From Bosea sp. BIWAKO-01 (GTDB lineage: Bacteria > Pseudomonadota > Alphaproteobacteria > Rhizobiales > Beijerinckiaceae), in the NCBI RefSeq assembly GCF_001748145.1, contig NZ_BCQA01000001.1, forward strand, positions 6,040,501 to 6,104,500: a DNA stretch of 64,000 nt. Reading direction: 5' to 3'. Under the pieces are notes generated by a model. That model was not told where the DNA came from. It did no database searches and was given only the letters and a program-made list of their open reading frames with translations. The position numbers and the translations under genes were made by a program. This document shows positions 52,792-62,080 of the stretch, piece after piece; within the stretch, counting starts at the first letter, position 1, and every line of letters starts with the position of its first letter.

Positions 52792-54597
52792 TCAGCGCTG
52801 CGGGAGATCCGCCGTCGGAGCCGCTTCCGCCGCCGTCCTGTCCGGCACGGGGAAGCCGGCCTTGCGCGCGCCGTCCGCGAGATGGATGGCGTCTTCGCGC
52901 CGGTAATTGCGCTTGGCCGCCTCCTGATCCCAGTTGTCGAAGAAGCGTGGCCGCATCCGCAGAAACTGGTCCCGCTCCTGCGCCGTCTCCGGCTTCATGT
53001 CGAGCTGGGCATAGATGATGGCGGCAATGAAATGGTAGAGCGGGAACTTCTCCAGATCGACCTGGCTGATCAGGGCTTCGGCGCGGCGATAGTCGCGCTG
53101 CATATAGGCGTGAATCGCCAGTGCTCCATTGTAGAAATCAGTGTGCGCGGGGTTGCGGGCGAGCGCCTGCTCCAGCAATGCGGTGCCACGCGCCCAGGCC
53201 CCGACCTGGCCGACGCGAATGCCGAATTCGGCGAGCAGCTCGGTGTCGTTCGGGTTCAAGGCCACCGCCCGTTCGCCGATCTCGAGCGCTTCCGCCGGCC
53301 TTTGCGAGAAGAACAAGGCCATCATCAGCGCCTGGAGCGCGCGCACATTCTCCGGATCGAGCCGGATCGCGCGGCGGGCGGCTTCGATGGAACGCTGGAT
53401 CGCGGTCGGAGGGCCGCCCTTTGGATTGAACTCGAACCGATCCTCGTCGAGATACAGGATCGACAGCATCGCCCAGGCGGTCGCGTAGTTTGAAAAGGTC
53501 GCGACCGCGCGCTCGAGGCAGGTGCGGATCGCCGCATGGCTCTCGGCCGAGGGTGCGGAGCGATAGGTGTAGAACCGCAACGTGCAGGCATAGGCCTCGA
53601 GATCATCGGGCGGCGTGGAGCCGGCGCGTCTCTCGCCGGCCCGGAAGATGATGCCATAGGGCTGCGCCACGGCGGTCGCGACCTTCTGTGCGACATCGTC
53701 CTGGATCGTGACGAGGTCGCGAACCCGCAGATCATTGTCATAGGTATGGGACCAGAGCACGGCGCCCGATTGCGCATCGAGCAGGCGGCCGGTCACGCGC
53801 AGCTGGTTCGCTGCGGCCTGGACGCTGCCCTCCAGGAGGTAGCCGACACCGAGCTCCCGGTGGATCCGGGCGAGATCCGCGCCCGGCCGGATGCTCCGTG
53901 AGGTCTCGCGTCCAAGCACGGAGAGTTCCCTGAAGCGGGCAAGCTGGCTCACGACCTCCTCGGTCAATCCGTCGGCATAGATCTTCGCTTCGGGCATATC
54001 GCCCAGATTCACGAACGGCATGACGACCAGGGTCGGCGCCGCCGGTTCAGGAATGGCACGCCTGAACGGGCCGGGCAGGCCTTGCCACAGGGCGAGGCCG
54101 CCGAGCGCCACAGCCAGGACAGCCGCGCCAGCGCCGAGCCGGGCAAGCCATCGCCGGGGAGCCGGCGCCGCGACCGGACGTTCAGCGGGCGCAGCGGCCG
54201 GCGCGGATGCCCCTGCGGCGTGCAGGATGTTCCGTTCGAACCGCGGCACATATCCTCCCTTCGGGATGGAAATGATGCACGGGTCCAATTGGCCGGCGAC
54301 GAGGTAATAGCGTTCCACGGCCCGGCGCAGCCTGCCCGCCTCGATCCGTACCAGCGGGTCGGCTTGCGGATCGAAGGTCTCGCCACGGCCGAACACCGCC
54401 AGCGCAACCGAGTAGGCCTTGATGCGGTCGGCCCGCCCGGCGAGGGCCTCTTCGACGATGTAGCGCAGGAATTCGCAGCCGCGCGCCGAGCGGGAGAACT
54501 CCGGGTGCGACAGGATCCTGTCGAGCTGCGCCAGGACCTCGCTCGCAGAGGGCGCGTCGGCCTCGGCAGCCGTCAACTCGACTCCCGCATCTGCCAT
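52792..54597 (-). CDS. TolB-like/TPR regulatory protein (adenylate-cyclase-associated type)
   Basis: This 601-residue protein has an N-terminal region (SASEVLAQLDRILSHPEFSR, GGYVPRFERN) typical of rhizobial proteins that precede a TolB-like domain. A membrane helix (LGAGAAVLAVALGGLALW) is followed by a TolB-like/FlgO domain (VVMPFVNLGDMPEAKIYADG, GVGYLLEGSVQAAANQLRVT). A set of TPR repeats (LDPENVRALQALMMALFFSQ, LNPNDTELLAEFG) completes it. Such proteins likely assemble regulatory complexes; the exact role is unknown. It is divergent from a TAXI binding protein. Confidence 0.82.
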   Translation of the reverse strand: MADAGVELTAAEADAPSASEVLAQLDRILSHPEFSRSARGCEFLRYIVEEALAGRADRIKAYSVALAVFGRGETFDPQADPLVRIEAGRLRRAVERYYLVAGQLDPCIISIPKGGYVPRFERNILHAAGASAPAAAPAERPVAAPAPRRWLARLGAGAAVLAVALGGLALWQGLPGPFRRAIPEPAAPTLVVMPFVNLGDMPEAKIYADGLTEEVVSQLARFRELSVLGRETSRSIRPGADLARIHRELGVGYLLEGSVQAAANQLRVTGRLLDAQSGAVLWSHTYDNDLRVRDLVTIQDDVAQKVATAVAQPYGIIFRAGERRAGSTPPDDLEAYACTLRFYTYRSAPSAESHAAIRTCLERAVATFSNYATAWAMLSILYLDEDRFEFNPKGGPPTAIQRSIEAARRAIRLDPENVRALQALMMALFFSQRPAEALEIGERAVALNPNDTELLAEFGIRVGQVGAWARGTALLEQALARNPAHTDFYNGALAIHAYMQRDYRRAEALISQVDLEKFPLYHFIAAIIYAQLDMKPETAQERDQFLRMRPRFFDNWDQEAAKRNYRREDAIHLADGARKAGFPVPDRTAAEAAPTADLPQR

Positions 54598-54871
54598 GAC
54601 GACCCTCGCAGGATGAATTCGGAGTGAGGCCGGGACCGTATCGGACTATTCGAAACCGTAAAATACTGGCAACATTTCCGCCAGGCAATGAAGATGACAA
54701 GATTGTATCTGTCGCGGCGCGGGGCGCTGCTCCGGCGCGTGAGTATTCGAAACAGCGAAATCCTTCTGAAATGAGTGAGATGCGCTGCCCCAAAAGGCTC
54801 AGGCGCCCCGCTCAGCCCGCACCGGCAGCAGAGGATAGCGCCGGCCCGGCGGGCCGAAGACGGGGAACACG

Positions 54872-56182
54872 ATGATGCGATTTGCCCTTTGGGCAGGGGC
54901 TCTCCTCGTCGTCGCCGCTCTGGCGGCCGCCATCCATTACTGGTCACCGCACGCGACCTTGCGGGTGACGACGGGCCCCTTCGGCACGGACGCCCAGCGC
55001 CTGATCGGCGCGCTGATCACCGAGGTCGCCCAGGATCATCCGCGCGTCAGGCTGCAACCGGTTCAGGTCAACGACCTGGCCGCCAGCTCAAAGGCGCTCG
55101 AGACCGGCACGGCCGATCTCGCCCTGATCCGCAGCGACGTGTCGCCACCGACCAATGGCCAGACCATCGCGATCCTGCGCCGCGATGTCGTCGCCTTCGT
55201 GCTGCCGCCGAAATCGCCGATCGACAGCATCGGCAAGCTTGCCGGCAAGACGATCGCCATTCCGCAAGGGCGCCTGCAGGATGTCAACGCCGCGTTGCTC
55301 GATGTCATCCTGGGTTACTACAATGTCGCGCCGCATGAGGTGAAGCGGCTGTTCCTCCTGCCCGACGACATGGTCGCGGCGGTCCGCCAGCACCATGTCG
55401 CCGCGATCCTGGCCGTGGGGCCGGTCGGGCCCGGCGAAGTCGTCGGCGCGGTCTCGGCCATGGCCAAGGGCACGTCGGGGACGCCGACGATCCTGGCATT
55501 TTCCGATGCGGATGCCTTCAATCGGCGCTTTCCGGCGTTCGAGTCCTATGATGTGCCCGAAGGTGCCTTCAGGTCTCGCCCGGCGACCCCCGACGACACG
55601 GTCACCACGCTTTCCGTGACCTATCGGCTGGTTGCGCCCGACACCATGCTCAATCTCGTCGCCGGAGCGGTCGGCCGGACCCTGTTCACGTCGAAAACCA
55701 AGCTGACGGCGCTCACGCCCCTGGCAAGCCAGATCGAAGCCCCGGACCCCGACGCAAAGAACCCGGTCCTGCCGATCCATCCCGGCGTCGCCAACTATCT
55801 CAGCAACGGCGAACAGAGCTTCTTCGATGCCCTGCAGGGCTATTTTTATCTGGCGGCCGCCGTCCTCAGCATCCTGGGCTCGATCGCAACAGTCATCATG
55901 GGGCGTGCGAAGACCGGACGGATGCGCCAGGAGCAGAAGCGGATCGGGCAGTTCATCCAGATCGCCGCCCAGGCCCAGGAAGCCGATGCCGAGACCCTGG
56001 AGGGGCTCAATCGCTCGCTTCATCACCTGATCGAGGAGGCCGTCGCGTCCGCCGGCCATTCCGAGGACCATTCCACGATGGTTCTCGCGATCAACCACGC
56101 CCGCTATTCGATAACGGCACGCCGGGCCGTGCTGGGTTCCCCTGGCGCGCGCAGCCCGATGCCGTCTTCCGCGCCGGTGTAG
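54872..56182 (+). CDS. TAXI-family solute-binding protein with C-terminal membrane segment
   Basis: This 436-residue protein has an N-terminal leader (MMRFALWAGALLVVAALAAA) and TAXI-type features: TLRVTTGPFGTDAQRL near the start, GTADLALIRSD and LAGKTIAIPQG. A second hydrophobic segment (FYLAAAVLSILGSIATVIMG) lies near residues 327-346 and a helical tail follows. Classical TAXI proteins are periplasmic receptors of TRAP transporters for dicarboxylates, but this one may stay membrane-anchored. No TRAP permease follows. An ATG three bases later is equally possible. Confidence 0.85.
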   Translation: MMRFALWAGALLVVAALAAAIHYWSPHATLRVTTGPFGTDAQRLIGALITEVAQDHPRVRLQPVQVNDLAASSKALETGTADLALIRSDVSPPTNGQTIAILRRDVVAFVLPPKSPIDSIGKLAGKTIAIPQGRLQDVNAALLDVILGYYNVAPHEVKRLFLLPDDMVAAVRQHHVAAILAVGPVGPGEVVGAVSAMAKGTSGTPTILAFSDADAFNRRFPAFESYDVPEGAFRSRPATPDDTVTTLSVTYRLVAPDTMLNLVAGAVGRTLFTSKTKLTALTPLASQIEAPDPDAKNPVLPIHPGVANYLSNGEQSFFDALQGYFYLAAAVLSILGSIATVIMGRAKTGRMRQEQKRIGQFIQIAAQAQEADAETLEGLNRSLHHLIEEAVASAGHSEDHSTMVLAINHARYSITARRAVLGSPGARSPMPSSAPV

Positions 56183-56370
56183 CGAGCCCGCCTGACGGCT
56201 TCGGTAGCGTGAGGGCGATCGCAGCGGTGCCGGCAGGGGCACCCGGAGCGCATCGCGTAATTCACCGCTCTCCGACAGCGTTTATGCGCCCGGGACATTG
56301 CCGGGCCGAGCCGCATGCGGCGCCGGAACGGCCTCCCGACGACCGGCAGAATCCAGGCTCTCCCGCCCGC

Positions 56371-56436
56371 CCTCGCCTCGCTTGTCCTCCCCTCGCCTGT
56401 CCTGCCCTCGCCTGCCCTCGCCTGTCCTGCCCTCGC
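56371..56436. repeat. C/T-rich tandem repeat
   Basis: Units of CCTCGCCTGTCCTGC and shorter CCTCGCCTG are repeated head to tail. On the minus strand they produce a GEGRTGEGRT-type reading. It is probably a non-coding microsatellite-like tract. Confidence 0.6.
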
Positions 56437-56550
56437 GAGAGGGGGTAACAGCCGTTCTGCTACCGTATCCAACTTCCCTGTTACCCCTCGATCGGCAAAC
56501 CTCGTTCGACGAAAGGCATTAACTCCGCACCCTCACACCGGGTGAGTGCC

Positions 56551-56799
56551 ATGGACCAGAGCCTGCTTGCTGCCATTGCCCGGTTTCCGGACCAATCACG
56601 GGCCATCGCGGAGCTCGCCGGCGCGGACGAGAATTTTCGGGCCCTTTGCGCCGATCTCTTCGACGCAGAGGTTGCCCTGAACGGATGGGATTGTTCGCCG
56701 TCATCGGACCGGGAGGCGCGATGCAGCGAGTATCGCGCACTGGTGGCGGATCTGGCCGAGGAAATCAGGGCCGCGCTCGAGCGACCGCCATACCGATAG
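56551..56799 (+). CDS. small hypothetical protein
   Basis: An 82-residue, mainly helical acidic protein (DQSLLAAIARFPDQSRAIAE) that ends 9 bp before the next gene, so the two likely form an operon. Unknown function. A GTG at 56542 could add three residues. Confidence 0.55.
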   Translation: MDQSLLAAIARFPDQSRAIAELAGADENFRALCADLFDAEVALNGWDCSPSSDREARCSEYRALVADLAEEIRAALERPPYR

Positions 56800-56808
56800 G
56801 AGGCCATC

Positions 56809-57159
56809 ATGAGGCTCGCCTGGTTGGAATTCGGACTTGTCGCAGCCGCGCTCTGGTATTCGGCCGCTATTGCCCAGGAGATCCCGCGCATCGACATTGA
56901 GAAGAGCTGCCGGCAGGCCCGGGCACTGAGCGCTGAAGATACCGATCCCTATGCCGGGTGCGTGCAGGACGAGACGGGCGCACAGGCGCAGCTCCCTGCC
57001 ACCTGGGCAGCGGCCGATGGCCAGCAACGCCAGATCTGCGCGGAACAGACACGGATCGCCGGGTCGCCGAGCTATGTCGAACTGCTTGCCTGCCTGGAGA
57101 TGTATGCCGCCAATAGCCCGGCACACTCTCGTCCGCGCCGATTGCAGCCGCGCCCCTGA
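56809..57159 (+). CDS. secreted hypothetical protein
   Basis: This 116-residue protein has a signal-like N-terminus (MRLAWLEFGLVAAALWYSAA). The mature part carries Cys residues (SCRQAR, AGCVQD, ICAEQT, ACLEMY), possibly in disulfides. AGGAGG precedes the ATG. It follows the previous small gene by 9 bp. Function unknown. Confidence 0.62.
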   Translation: MRLAWLEFGLVAAALWYSAAIAQEIPRIDIEKSCRQARALSAEDTDPYAGCVQDETGAQAQLPATWAAADGQQRQICAEQTRIAGSPSYVELLACLEMYAANSPAHSRPRRLQPRP

Positions 57160-57400
57160 GAAGAGTCGTCGTGAATTTCAGTCGACTGAGTCAACGCAAA
57201 TATTCGTCAGGATAACGTCGGTCGCAATCGAACAGTATCGACCATATCGACAAATCTATTTCAGGCTCAACCGTTCAATTCTTAGATGACATCTTGCATC
57301 CGGGCGAAGGCGCGCCCGCAGCACCCTTGCAAGACCGACGAAGAAGAAGGGAGAGCCCGGCGAAACCCGCCGGCTCCATCAGCACGGGAGCGCGGAATCC

Positions 57401-58570
57401 ATGTATTACACAGACGACTCGATCCTTCCCGAGAACATGGCGCCTCTGATCATCACGGCAGCGCCATTCGGCCCGCAATGGTTGCCGGGCGACGCCGACA
57501 TCCCGGTGACCTGGGATGAGCAGGTTCAAGCCGCGGTGGATTGCTACAATGCCGGCGCGACCGTGCTGCATGTGCATGTGCGCGACCCCGCCACGGGCCA
57601 TGGCTCCGTGGATTTCGAGCAGTACAACTATTTCATCGGGCGGCTCAGGCAGGCCGTGCCGAAGATGATCCTGCAGGTGGGCGGATCGATCTCGTTCTCG
57701 CCTAAATCGGCCGACGCCAAGGCGAAATGGCTGGACTACGACACGCGGCACATGCTGACGGAGCTCGATCCGAAGCCGGATTGCGTGACCGTCGCGGTCG
57801 GGACCGGCCAGTGGGACATCATGTCGATGTTGTCTGCGGACGACATCAAGGGCACCCATCTTGAAAACGACGCCAAGGTCCAGGCCGCCTGGGCCGGCAT
57901 GTGGGTCGATGCCGGACCGGCCTTCTATCTCGAGCACCTGAAGCGGCTGAGCAAGAATCGCATCCAGCCCTATTTCGTTCCGGGCCATGTCCATCAGCTC
58001 GAGCTCATCGAGCGGCTGATCCGCGCGGGTGTCTATAAGGGCCCGATGAACCTCGCCATTGCCGGCTATGGCGGCGGCACGCTTGGCCGGAACCCGTTCG
58101 ACTGGATGGATATGGTTCGCCGCGTGCCGCAGGGCGCCGTAGCGACATTCTGGTCGAGCATGCGGGGGCTGATCTCGCTGTCTGCGATGGCGATCGTTCT
58201 TGGCCAGCATGTGCGCGTCGGCAACGAGGACAATCTGTGGGGGCCGGACAAGAAGCGCCGGACCACCGTGCAGCAGATCGAAGGCGCGGTGCGCCTGTCC
58301 CGGGAGTTCGGGCGCAAGGTCGCGACGGCCGAAGAAGCGCGCGCGATCATGAAGATCGGCGTCTGGTACGACAGCGTCGAGGAGACGCTGCACCATCTCG
58401 GCCTGCCCCCGAACCGTGCGGACGGCCAGCCCGGATTCCTGGTCTGGGAGACCGATGGCCGGAAGACGATCGCCAAGACAGCCGGGGATTCCCATCCCAT
58501 GGCCTATTGCATGGTCCCGCCTGCGGCAGCGGCTCTGGCCGCGGCTGCAACCGCCGCCGCGAGAGCCTAG
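57401..58570 (+). CDS. BKACE-family beta-keto acid cleavage enzyme
   Basis: The 389-residue protein belongs to the BKACE (DUF849) TIM-barrel family, which cleaves beta-keto acids with acetyl-CoA to give acetoacetate and a new CoA ester. The N-terminal APLIITAAPFGPQWLPGDAD and the metal-binding VLHVHVRDP motif (His pair around residue 60) are diagnostic. A late MRGLISLSAMAIVLGQHVRV follows. It is long for the family (usually near 300), with extra sequence between strands. It is followed by VOC and carboxymuconolactone decarboxylase-like genes, suggesting a small catabolic cluster. Confidence 0.9.
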   Translation: MYYTDDSILPENMAPLIITAAPFGPQWLPGDADIPVTWDEQVQAAVDCYNAGATVLHVHVRDPATGHGSVDFEQYNYFIGRLRQAVPKMILQVGGSISFSPKSADAKAKWLDYDTRHMLTELDPKPDCVTVAVGTGQWDIMSMLSADDIKGTHLENDAKVQAAWAGMWVDAGPAFYLEHLKRLSKNRIQPYFVPGHVHQLELIERLIRAGVYKGPMNLAIAGYGGGTLGRNPFDWMDMVRRVPQGAVATFWSSMRGLISLSAMAIVLGQHVRVGNEDNLWGPDKKRRTTVQQIEGAVRLSREFGRKVATAEEARAIMKIGVWYDSVEETLHHLGLPPNRADGQPGFLVWETDGRKTIAKTAGDSHPMAYCMVPPAAAALAAAATAAARA

Positions 58571-58583
58571 ACCCTTGCGTCGT

Positions 58584-58607
58584 GGCCCCGTCCTTCCCGG
58601 CGGGGCC
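58584..58607 (+). terminator. hairpin after BKACE gene
   Basis: GGCCCCG and CGGGGCC form a perfect 7-bp stem with a 10-nt loop, followed by C-rich rather than U-rich sequence. Possibly a weak terminator or attenuator between the BKACE gene and the VOC gene. Confidence 0.45.
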
Positions 58608-58653
58608 CCCCCCCTCGTTCCGGCCGCTCTTGCCAGTCATTCGGGAGCTGAAC

Positions 58654-59079
58654 GTGTCAGGTCGTGCAACCCATTTCGAAATCTATGGCGACCAGCCGGA
58701 AGACCTTGCGGCCTTCTACGGCGCGATCTTCGGCTGGCGGATCGAGCGCGCCGAAGGCGTCGATTACTGGCGGATCCATCCTGATGAGGCCCAGGATGCC
58801 GGCGAGGCCAAGGATGCCGGCGAGCCCCGGAATGGCCATGCCATCGGCGGCTTGGCGCGGCCGCCTGGCCTGGAGCCGCGCGCCTGGCTGCACTATGTCA
58901 ATGTCGCCTCGCTCGACGAGACGATCGCGACCGCGGAACGCATGGGCGCGACGATCCTGCGGGAGAAGACGGCGGTTCCCCGGACGGCCTGGTATGCTGT
59001 GCTCGCCGACCCCGCCGGCAACCTCTTTGCGATATGGCAGCCGGATGCGCTGGCGTTTCCGCCACCGGAGCCGGACTGA
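58654..59079 (+). CDS. VOC-family protein
   Basis: The 141-residue protein has the vicinal oxygen chelate fold (THFEIYGDQPEDLAAFYGAI, FGWRIERA), repeated once as VNVASLDETIATAERMG. An insert with DAGEAKDAGE lies between the halves. The closing LADPAGNLFAIWQ is typical of bacterial VOC proteins. GTG at 58654 is chosen because GGGAG lies upstream. It may be a lyase, dioxygenase or antibiotic-binding protein. It sits between BKACE and the CMD-like gene. Confidence 0.85.
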   Translation: MSGRATHFEIYGDQPEDLAAFYGAIFGWRIERAEGVDYWRIHPDEAQDAGEAKDAGEPRNGHAIGGLARPPGLEPRAWLHYVNVASLDETIATAERMGATILREKTAVPRTAWYAVLADPAGNLFAIWQPDALAFPPPEPD

Positions 59080-59104
59080 TGAACCGCTTGTCCGGAGCAT
59101 GACC

Positions 59105-59842
59105 ATGTCCGAAACCCTTAATCGGTCGCGCGAGGCCGGGCCCTGGGGGCAGGCCTTCGCACGATTGCGGCGATGGGACCCCGGCTGGGCCGAGGCGTCC
59201 AGGAGAATGGCCACGAATCCATGGAGGTCGGGCGTCCTTCCCCGCAAGACCGTCGAGCTGATCGGCGTCGCCTTGAACGCCGCCTGCACGAACCTCAACC
59301 CGGAGGGGACGCGGCGCCATATCCGCGCCGCGCTCGCAGCCGGGGCGAGCCGCGACGAAATCCTGACCGTCGTGAAGATGGCGTCGCTCCTGTCGATCCA
59401 TAGCTGCAGCCTCGGCGCGCCCATCCTGCTCGAGGAAGCCGGGAACGCCGGCGTGAAGCCCGCAATGCGGCGCGGGGCGGCGACGCCGACGCCAGCCTGC
59501 GACAAGATCCGCGCGCTCGGGCAATGGAACGAGGCCTGGAACCCGTTTTTTGAGCTCGATCCGGTCTGGACCGACGCGTTCATGGCCGCAGGCGCCGATA
59601 TCTACGGCAGCGGGCTCATGGAGCCAAGGCTGGTCGAGCTTCTCTCGATCGCCTTCGACGTGTCCTTTACGCATATGTACGCGCCGGGCACGCGCCGGCA
59701 CATCCGGGCCGCGCTGAAGCTCGGGGCGTCGGTCGAAGAGATCATGGAGGTTCTGAAGCTCTGCGTGGCGCAGGGCGTGCAGGCCTGCAACCTCGCCGTG
59801 CCGATCCTCGCGGAGGAACTCGCGGAGCGTTCGACGACCTGA
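59105..59842 (+). CDS. tandem carboxymuconolactone-decarboxylase-like protein
   Basis: The 245-residue protein has two related AhpD/CMD-fold segments: KTVELIGVALNAACTNLNPE with GTRRHIRAALAAGASRDEIL, and RLVELLSIAFDVSFTHMYAP with GTRRHIRAALKLGASVEEIM. Neither has the CxxC redox pair of AhpD, so a peroxidase role is unlikely; decarboxylase-type or unknown chemistry is more likely. The start at 59105 has GGAGC upstream. It is probably in the operon with BKACE and VOC genes. Confidence 0.88.
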   Translation: MSETLNRSREAGPWGQAFARLRRWDPGWAEASRRMATNPWRSGVLPRKTVELIGVALNAACTNLNPEGTRRHIRAALAAGASRDEILTVVKMASLLSIHSCSLGAPILLEEAGNAGVKPAMRRGAATPTPACDKIRALGQWNEAWNPFFELDPVWTDAFMAAGADIYGSGLMEPRLVELLSIAFDVSFTHMYAPGTRRHIRAALKLGASVEEIMEVLKLCVAQGVQACNLAVPILAEELAERSTT

Positions 59843-59858
59843 AATCAGAGTTCCGGCC

Positions 59859-60446
59859 ATGACCAATCTCGACCCGAGGCAGCCAGAACCATCGATCTCC
59901 GCGCAGGGCATCCATCCCGGCGGCCGTCCCGCGCACAGCCTGAAGCAGCGAGCGCTCGACGAGCTGCGCCGGTTCCTCGTGTTGTTTCTCTACCTCTGGG
60001 TCCTGCTCGGCCTGTTCGTCCTCAACGAGCGCATCATCCTTGATCAAAGGGGGATCGGTTTTTCCGGGCAGGGCTTTGCCCTGTTCAACGCGCTCGTCCT
60101 GGCGAAAGTGATGCTGGTGGCCGAAGACCTGAACCTCGGGCGCTGGCTGGAGCGACGCCCGCTGATCCTGCCGATCCTTCACGGCTCCCTGCTCTTCACC
60201 GCCCTCTTCATCGTCTTCCACGTGATCGAGGACATGATCGTCGGGCTGATCAAGGGCGAAACCGTGCGCGCCAGCGTGCCCGCGATCGGCGGCGGCGGCT
60301 TCATCGGGCTGGTCTGCGTCGCGGTGATCCTGTTCTTCGCGCTGATCCCCTATTTCGCCTTCAGGAATTTCAGCCGGGTGCTCGGCCCCGGCCGGATGAA
60401 CGCCCTGCTCTTCGGGGCCTCCGCGGGGAACGCCACGGAACCGTAG
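59859..60446 (+). CDS. membrane protein of unknown function
   Basis: This 195-residue protein has four hydrophobic segments, among them FLVLFLYLWVLLGLFVLNE and GGGFIGLVCVAVILFFALIP. It begins 16 bp after the CMD-like gene ends, so it may be in that unit or the next. No recognised family motif. Confidence 0.7.
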   Translation: MTNLDPRQPEPSISAQGIHPGGRPAHSLKQRALDELRRFLVLFLYLWVLLGLFVLNERIILDQRGIGFSGQGFALFNALVLAKVMLVAEDLNLGRWLERRPLILPILHGSLLFTALFIVFHVIEDMIVGLIKGETVRASVPAIGGGGFIGLVCVAVILFFALIPYFAFRNFSRVLGPGRMNALLFGASAGNATEP

Positions 60447-60512
60447 CGACACACGCTTCCAGTCGTCGTCCTCGCACCACGCCGAGGAGCTCTTTGCCAA
60501 CAGGAGCCGATC

Positions 60513-61463
60513 ATGGTCGACAAGACAGAGAAGAGGGACAAAGGCGCCGCCAAGACGGTCGACCAGCCCGAGGACGGAACGCCCGGGCCGCAGCAGGCCT
60601 ACGCCGACAGCAAGCCATTCGACCGCGTGCAGTATCTCGAGGCGAAGCTGATCCTCAAGCCGGACCGGTTCACGTCCGTCGACAGCTTTCGCGAGTTCGG
60701 CAAGATCGTGCGGCGCACGGCAAAGCAGGTCGGTGTCGGCTTCACCAAGAGCGAGGAGGCCGATCTCGCCCCCCAGATCCGGGAGATCATCTTTCTCGAT
60801 ACCCCCGATTTCGCACTCTACAGCAATGCCTTCATCCTGCGGCGGCGGGTCAGCTATGTCGACGGTTTCGCGGTCGGCGATCCAGAGATCGTGTTCAAGT
60901 TCCGGCACCCGGACGAGAAGCAGGCGGCCGCGTTGGACATGCGTCCGAAGATTGCCGGCGACCACCGCATCAAGTTCAAGGCGGAGGCGCTGCCGCTGAA
61001 GGACAAGGTCGGCGGCTACCGCATTCTCTACTCCCATAATTGCCAGTTCGGCCTGAGCCAGGCCCATGAACAGGACAGGACATCGATGGCGACGCTGGGC
61101 CGGGTCTTCCCGGCCCTGGAGACGCTGGATCGCGCTGCCGACGAGCAGATCAAGCTCGTGAACGAAGGCATTGTCGAGGAGGTGCTGCTACCGCTCGGCC
61201 TGCTCGATTTCGGCAAGGGCCTGGTCGGCAAATGCGACATCGGCCTTTGGCGCACCCGTGGCGAACACCTGCCGCTCGTCGGGGAGTTTGCGTTTCAGCT
61301 CAAGTTCGACCGCAAGGAAGACGTTGCCAAGCATCAGAAGAAGCGCGCGGCCGAATTCTATCTTGCGTTGCAGGAAGAGGTCGAGGACTGGCTGGCTCTC
61401 GGCGTGACCAAGACTGCGATGGTCTACCGGCTCCGAGGGGCCGGCCCACAAAGTCATGAGTGA
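60513..61463 (+). CDS. CYTH-like protein (inference)
   Basis: The 316-residue protein shows alternating charged strands as in CYTH/triphosphate-tunnel enzymes: YLEAKLIL near the N-terminus (EAK in place of the ExExK signature), FILRRRVSYVDG, VFKFRHPDEKQ and late EFAFQLKFDRKED. Triphosphate-tunnel metalloenzymes hydrolyse triphosphates or cyclise ATP. The match is by pattern only and the signature is not canonical. GGAG precedes the ATG. It precedes the chromate-transporter genes by 8 bp, probably as one operon. Confidence 0.55.
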   Translation: MVDKTEKRDKGAAKTVDQPEDGTPGPQQAYADSKPFDRVQYLEAKLILKPDRFTSVDSFREFGKIVRRTAKQVGVGFTKSEEADLAPQIREIIFLDTPDFALYSNAFILRRRVSYVDGFAVGDPEIVFKFRHPDEKQAAALDMRPKIAGDHRIKFKAEALPLKDKVGGYRILYSHNCQFGLSQAHEQDRTSMATLGRVFPALETLDRAADEQIKLVNEGIVEEVLLPLGLLDFGKGLVGKCDIGLWRTRGEHLPLVGEFAFQLKFDRKEDVAKHQKKRAAEFYLALQEEVEDWLALGVTKTAMVYRLRGAGPQSHE

Positions 61464-61471
61464 GGTTGGCC

Positions 61472-62080
61472 ATGAGCGAAATGGTCGCAAAGCCGGTATC
61501 GCAGCCTGAGGGCACGGCCCCAGCCGTGGGCGTCGTTTCGCTCGGCGCGATATTTTGGGCGTTCCTGATCATCGGTGCGACCAGCTTCGGCGGTGTCGTG
61601 CCCTATCTCCGCGAGCATCTCGTCACCCGGCGAAAATGGCTCGGCGACAAGGAGTTCGTCGAGCTCCTGTCGATCAGCCAGACCCTGCCCGGCCTGAATG
61701 CCACCAACATGGCTATTCTGGTGGGGCAAAAGCTGCGCGGAATCGGGGGTGCCATCGCCGCCGTGGTCGGGATCTGCCTGCCTGGCGGCATCCTGATGTT
61801 CATCGTCGGAATCGTCTACCGGGCCCATGGCGACCATGCCTGGGCCACGTCCGCGCTGAAGGGCGTCGCCGCCGCGTCGGTCGGGCTGGTGCTCTCCACC
61901 GTGGTGCAGCTCGGCAGGACGTCGCTGGTTCAGCGGATCGATTTCGTCTTCGTCGCCCTGACCGTGATTGCCGTCAACCGCCTTCACATCCCGGTGCCAT
62001 GGGCGCTGATCGGTGTCGGCCTGCTGGCGGTGCTCTGGCATCGGCCCTCGGGCGACCGGAGAGATGGAGAGACGCGATGA
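61472..62080 (+). CDS. chromate transporter ChrA, first half (split type)
   Basis: The 202-residue membrane protein is one CHR domain of the CHR superfamily: FLIIGATSFGGVVPYLREHL, FVELLSISQTLPGLNATNMA and GGAIAAVVGICLPGGILMF. Split ChrA proteins work as pairs of short CHR subunits that export chromate or related oxyanions. The ATG at 61472 has GAGG upstream. Its TGA overlaps the start of the second half. Confidence 0.9.
   Translation: MSEMVAKPVSQPEGTAPAVGVVSLGAIFWAFLIIGATSFGGVVPYLREHLVTRRKWLGDKEFVELLSISQTLPGLNATNMAILVGQKLRGIGGAIAAVVGICLPGGILMFIVGIVYRAHGDHAWATSALKGVAAASVGLVLSTVVQLGRTSLVQRIDFVFVALTVIAVNRLHIPVPWALIGVGLLAVLWHRPSGDRRDGETR

Noticed and set aside
53121..53493. Plus-strand frames inside the TolB/TPR gene
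   Set aside because: Antisense shadows of the TPR region.
56371..56436. Possible CRISPR array
   Set aside because: Units are short, irregular and contiguous with no spacers; it is a simple tandem repeat.
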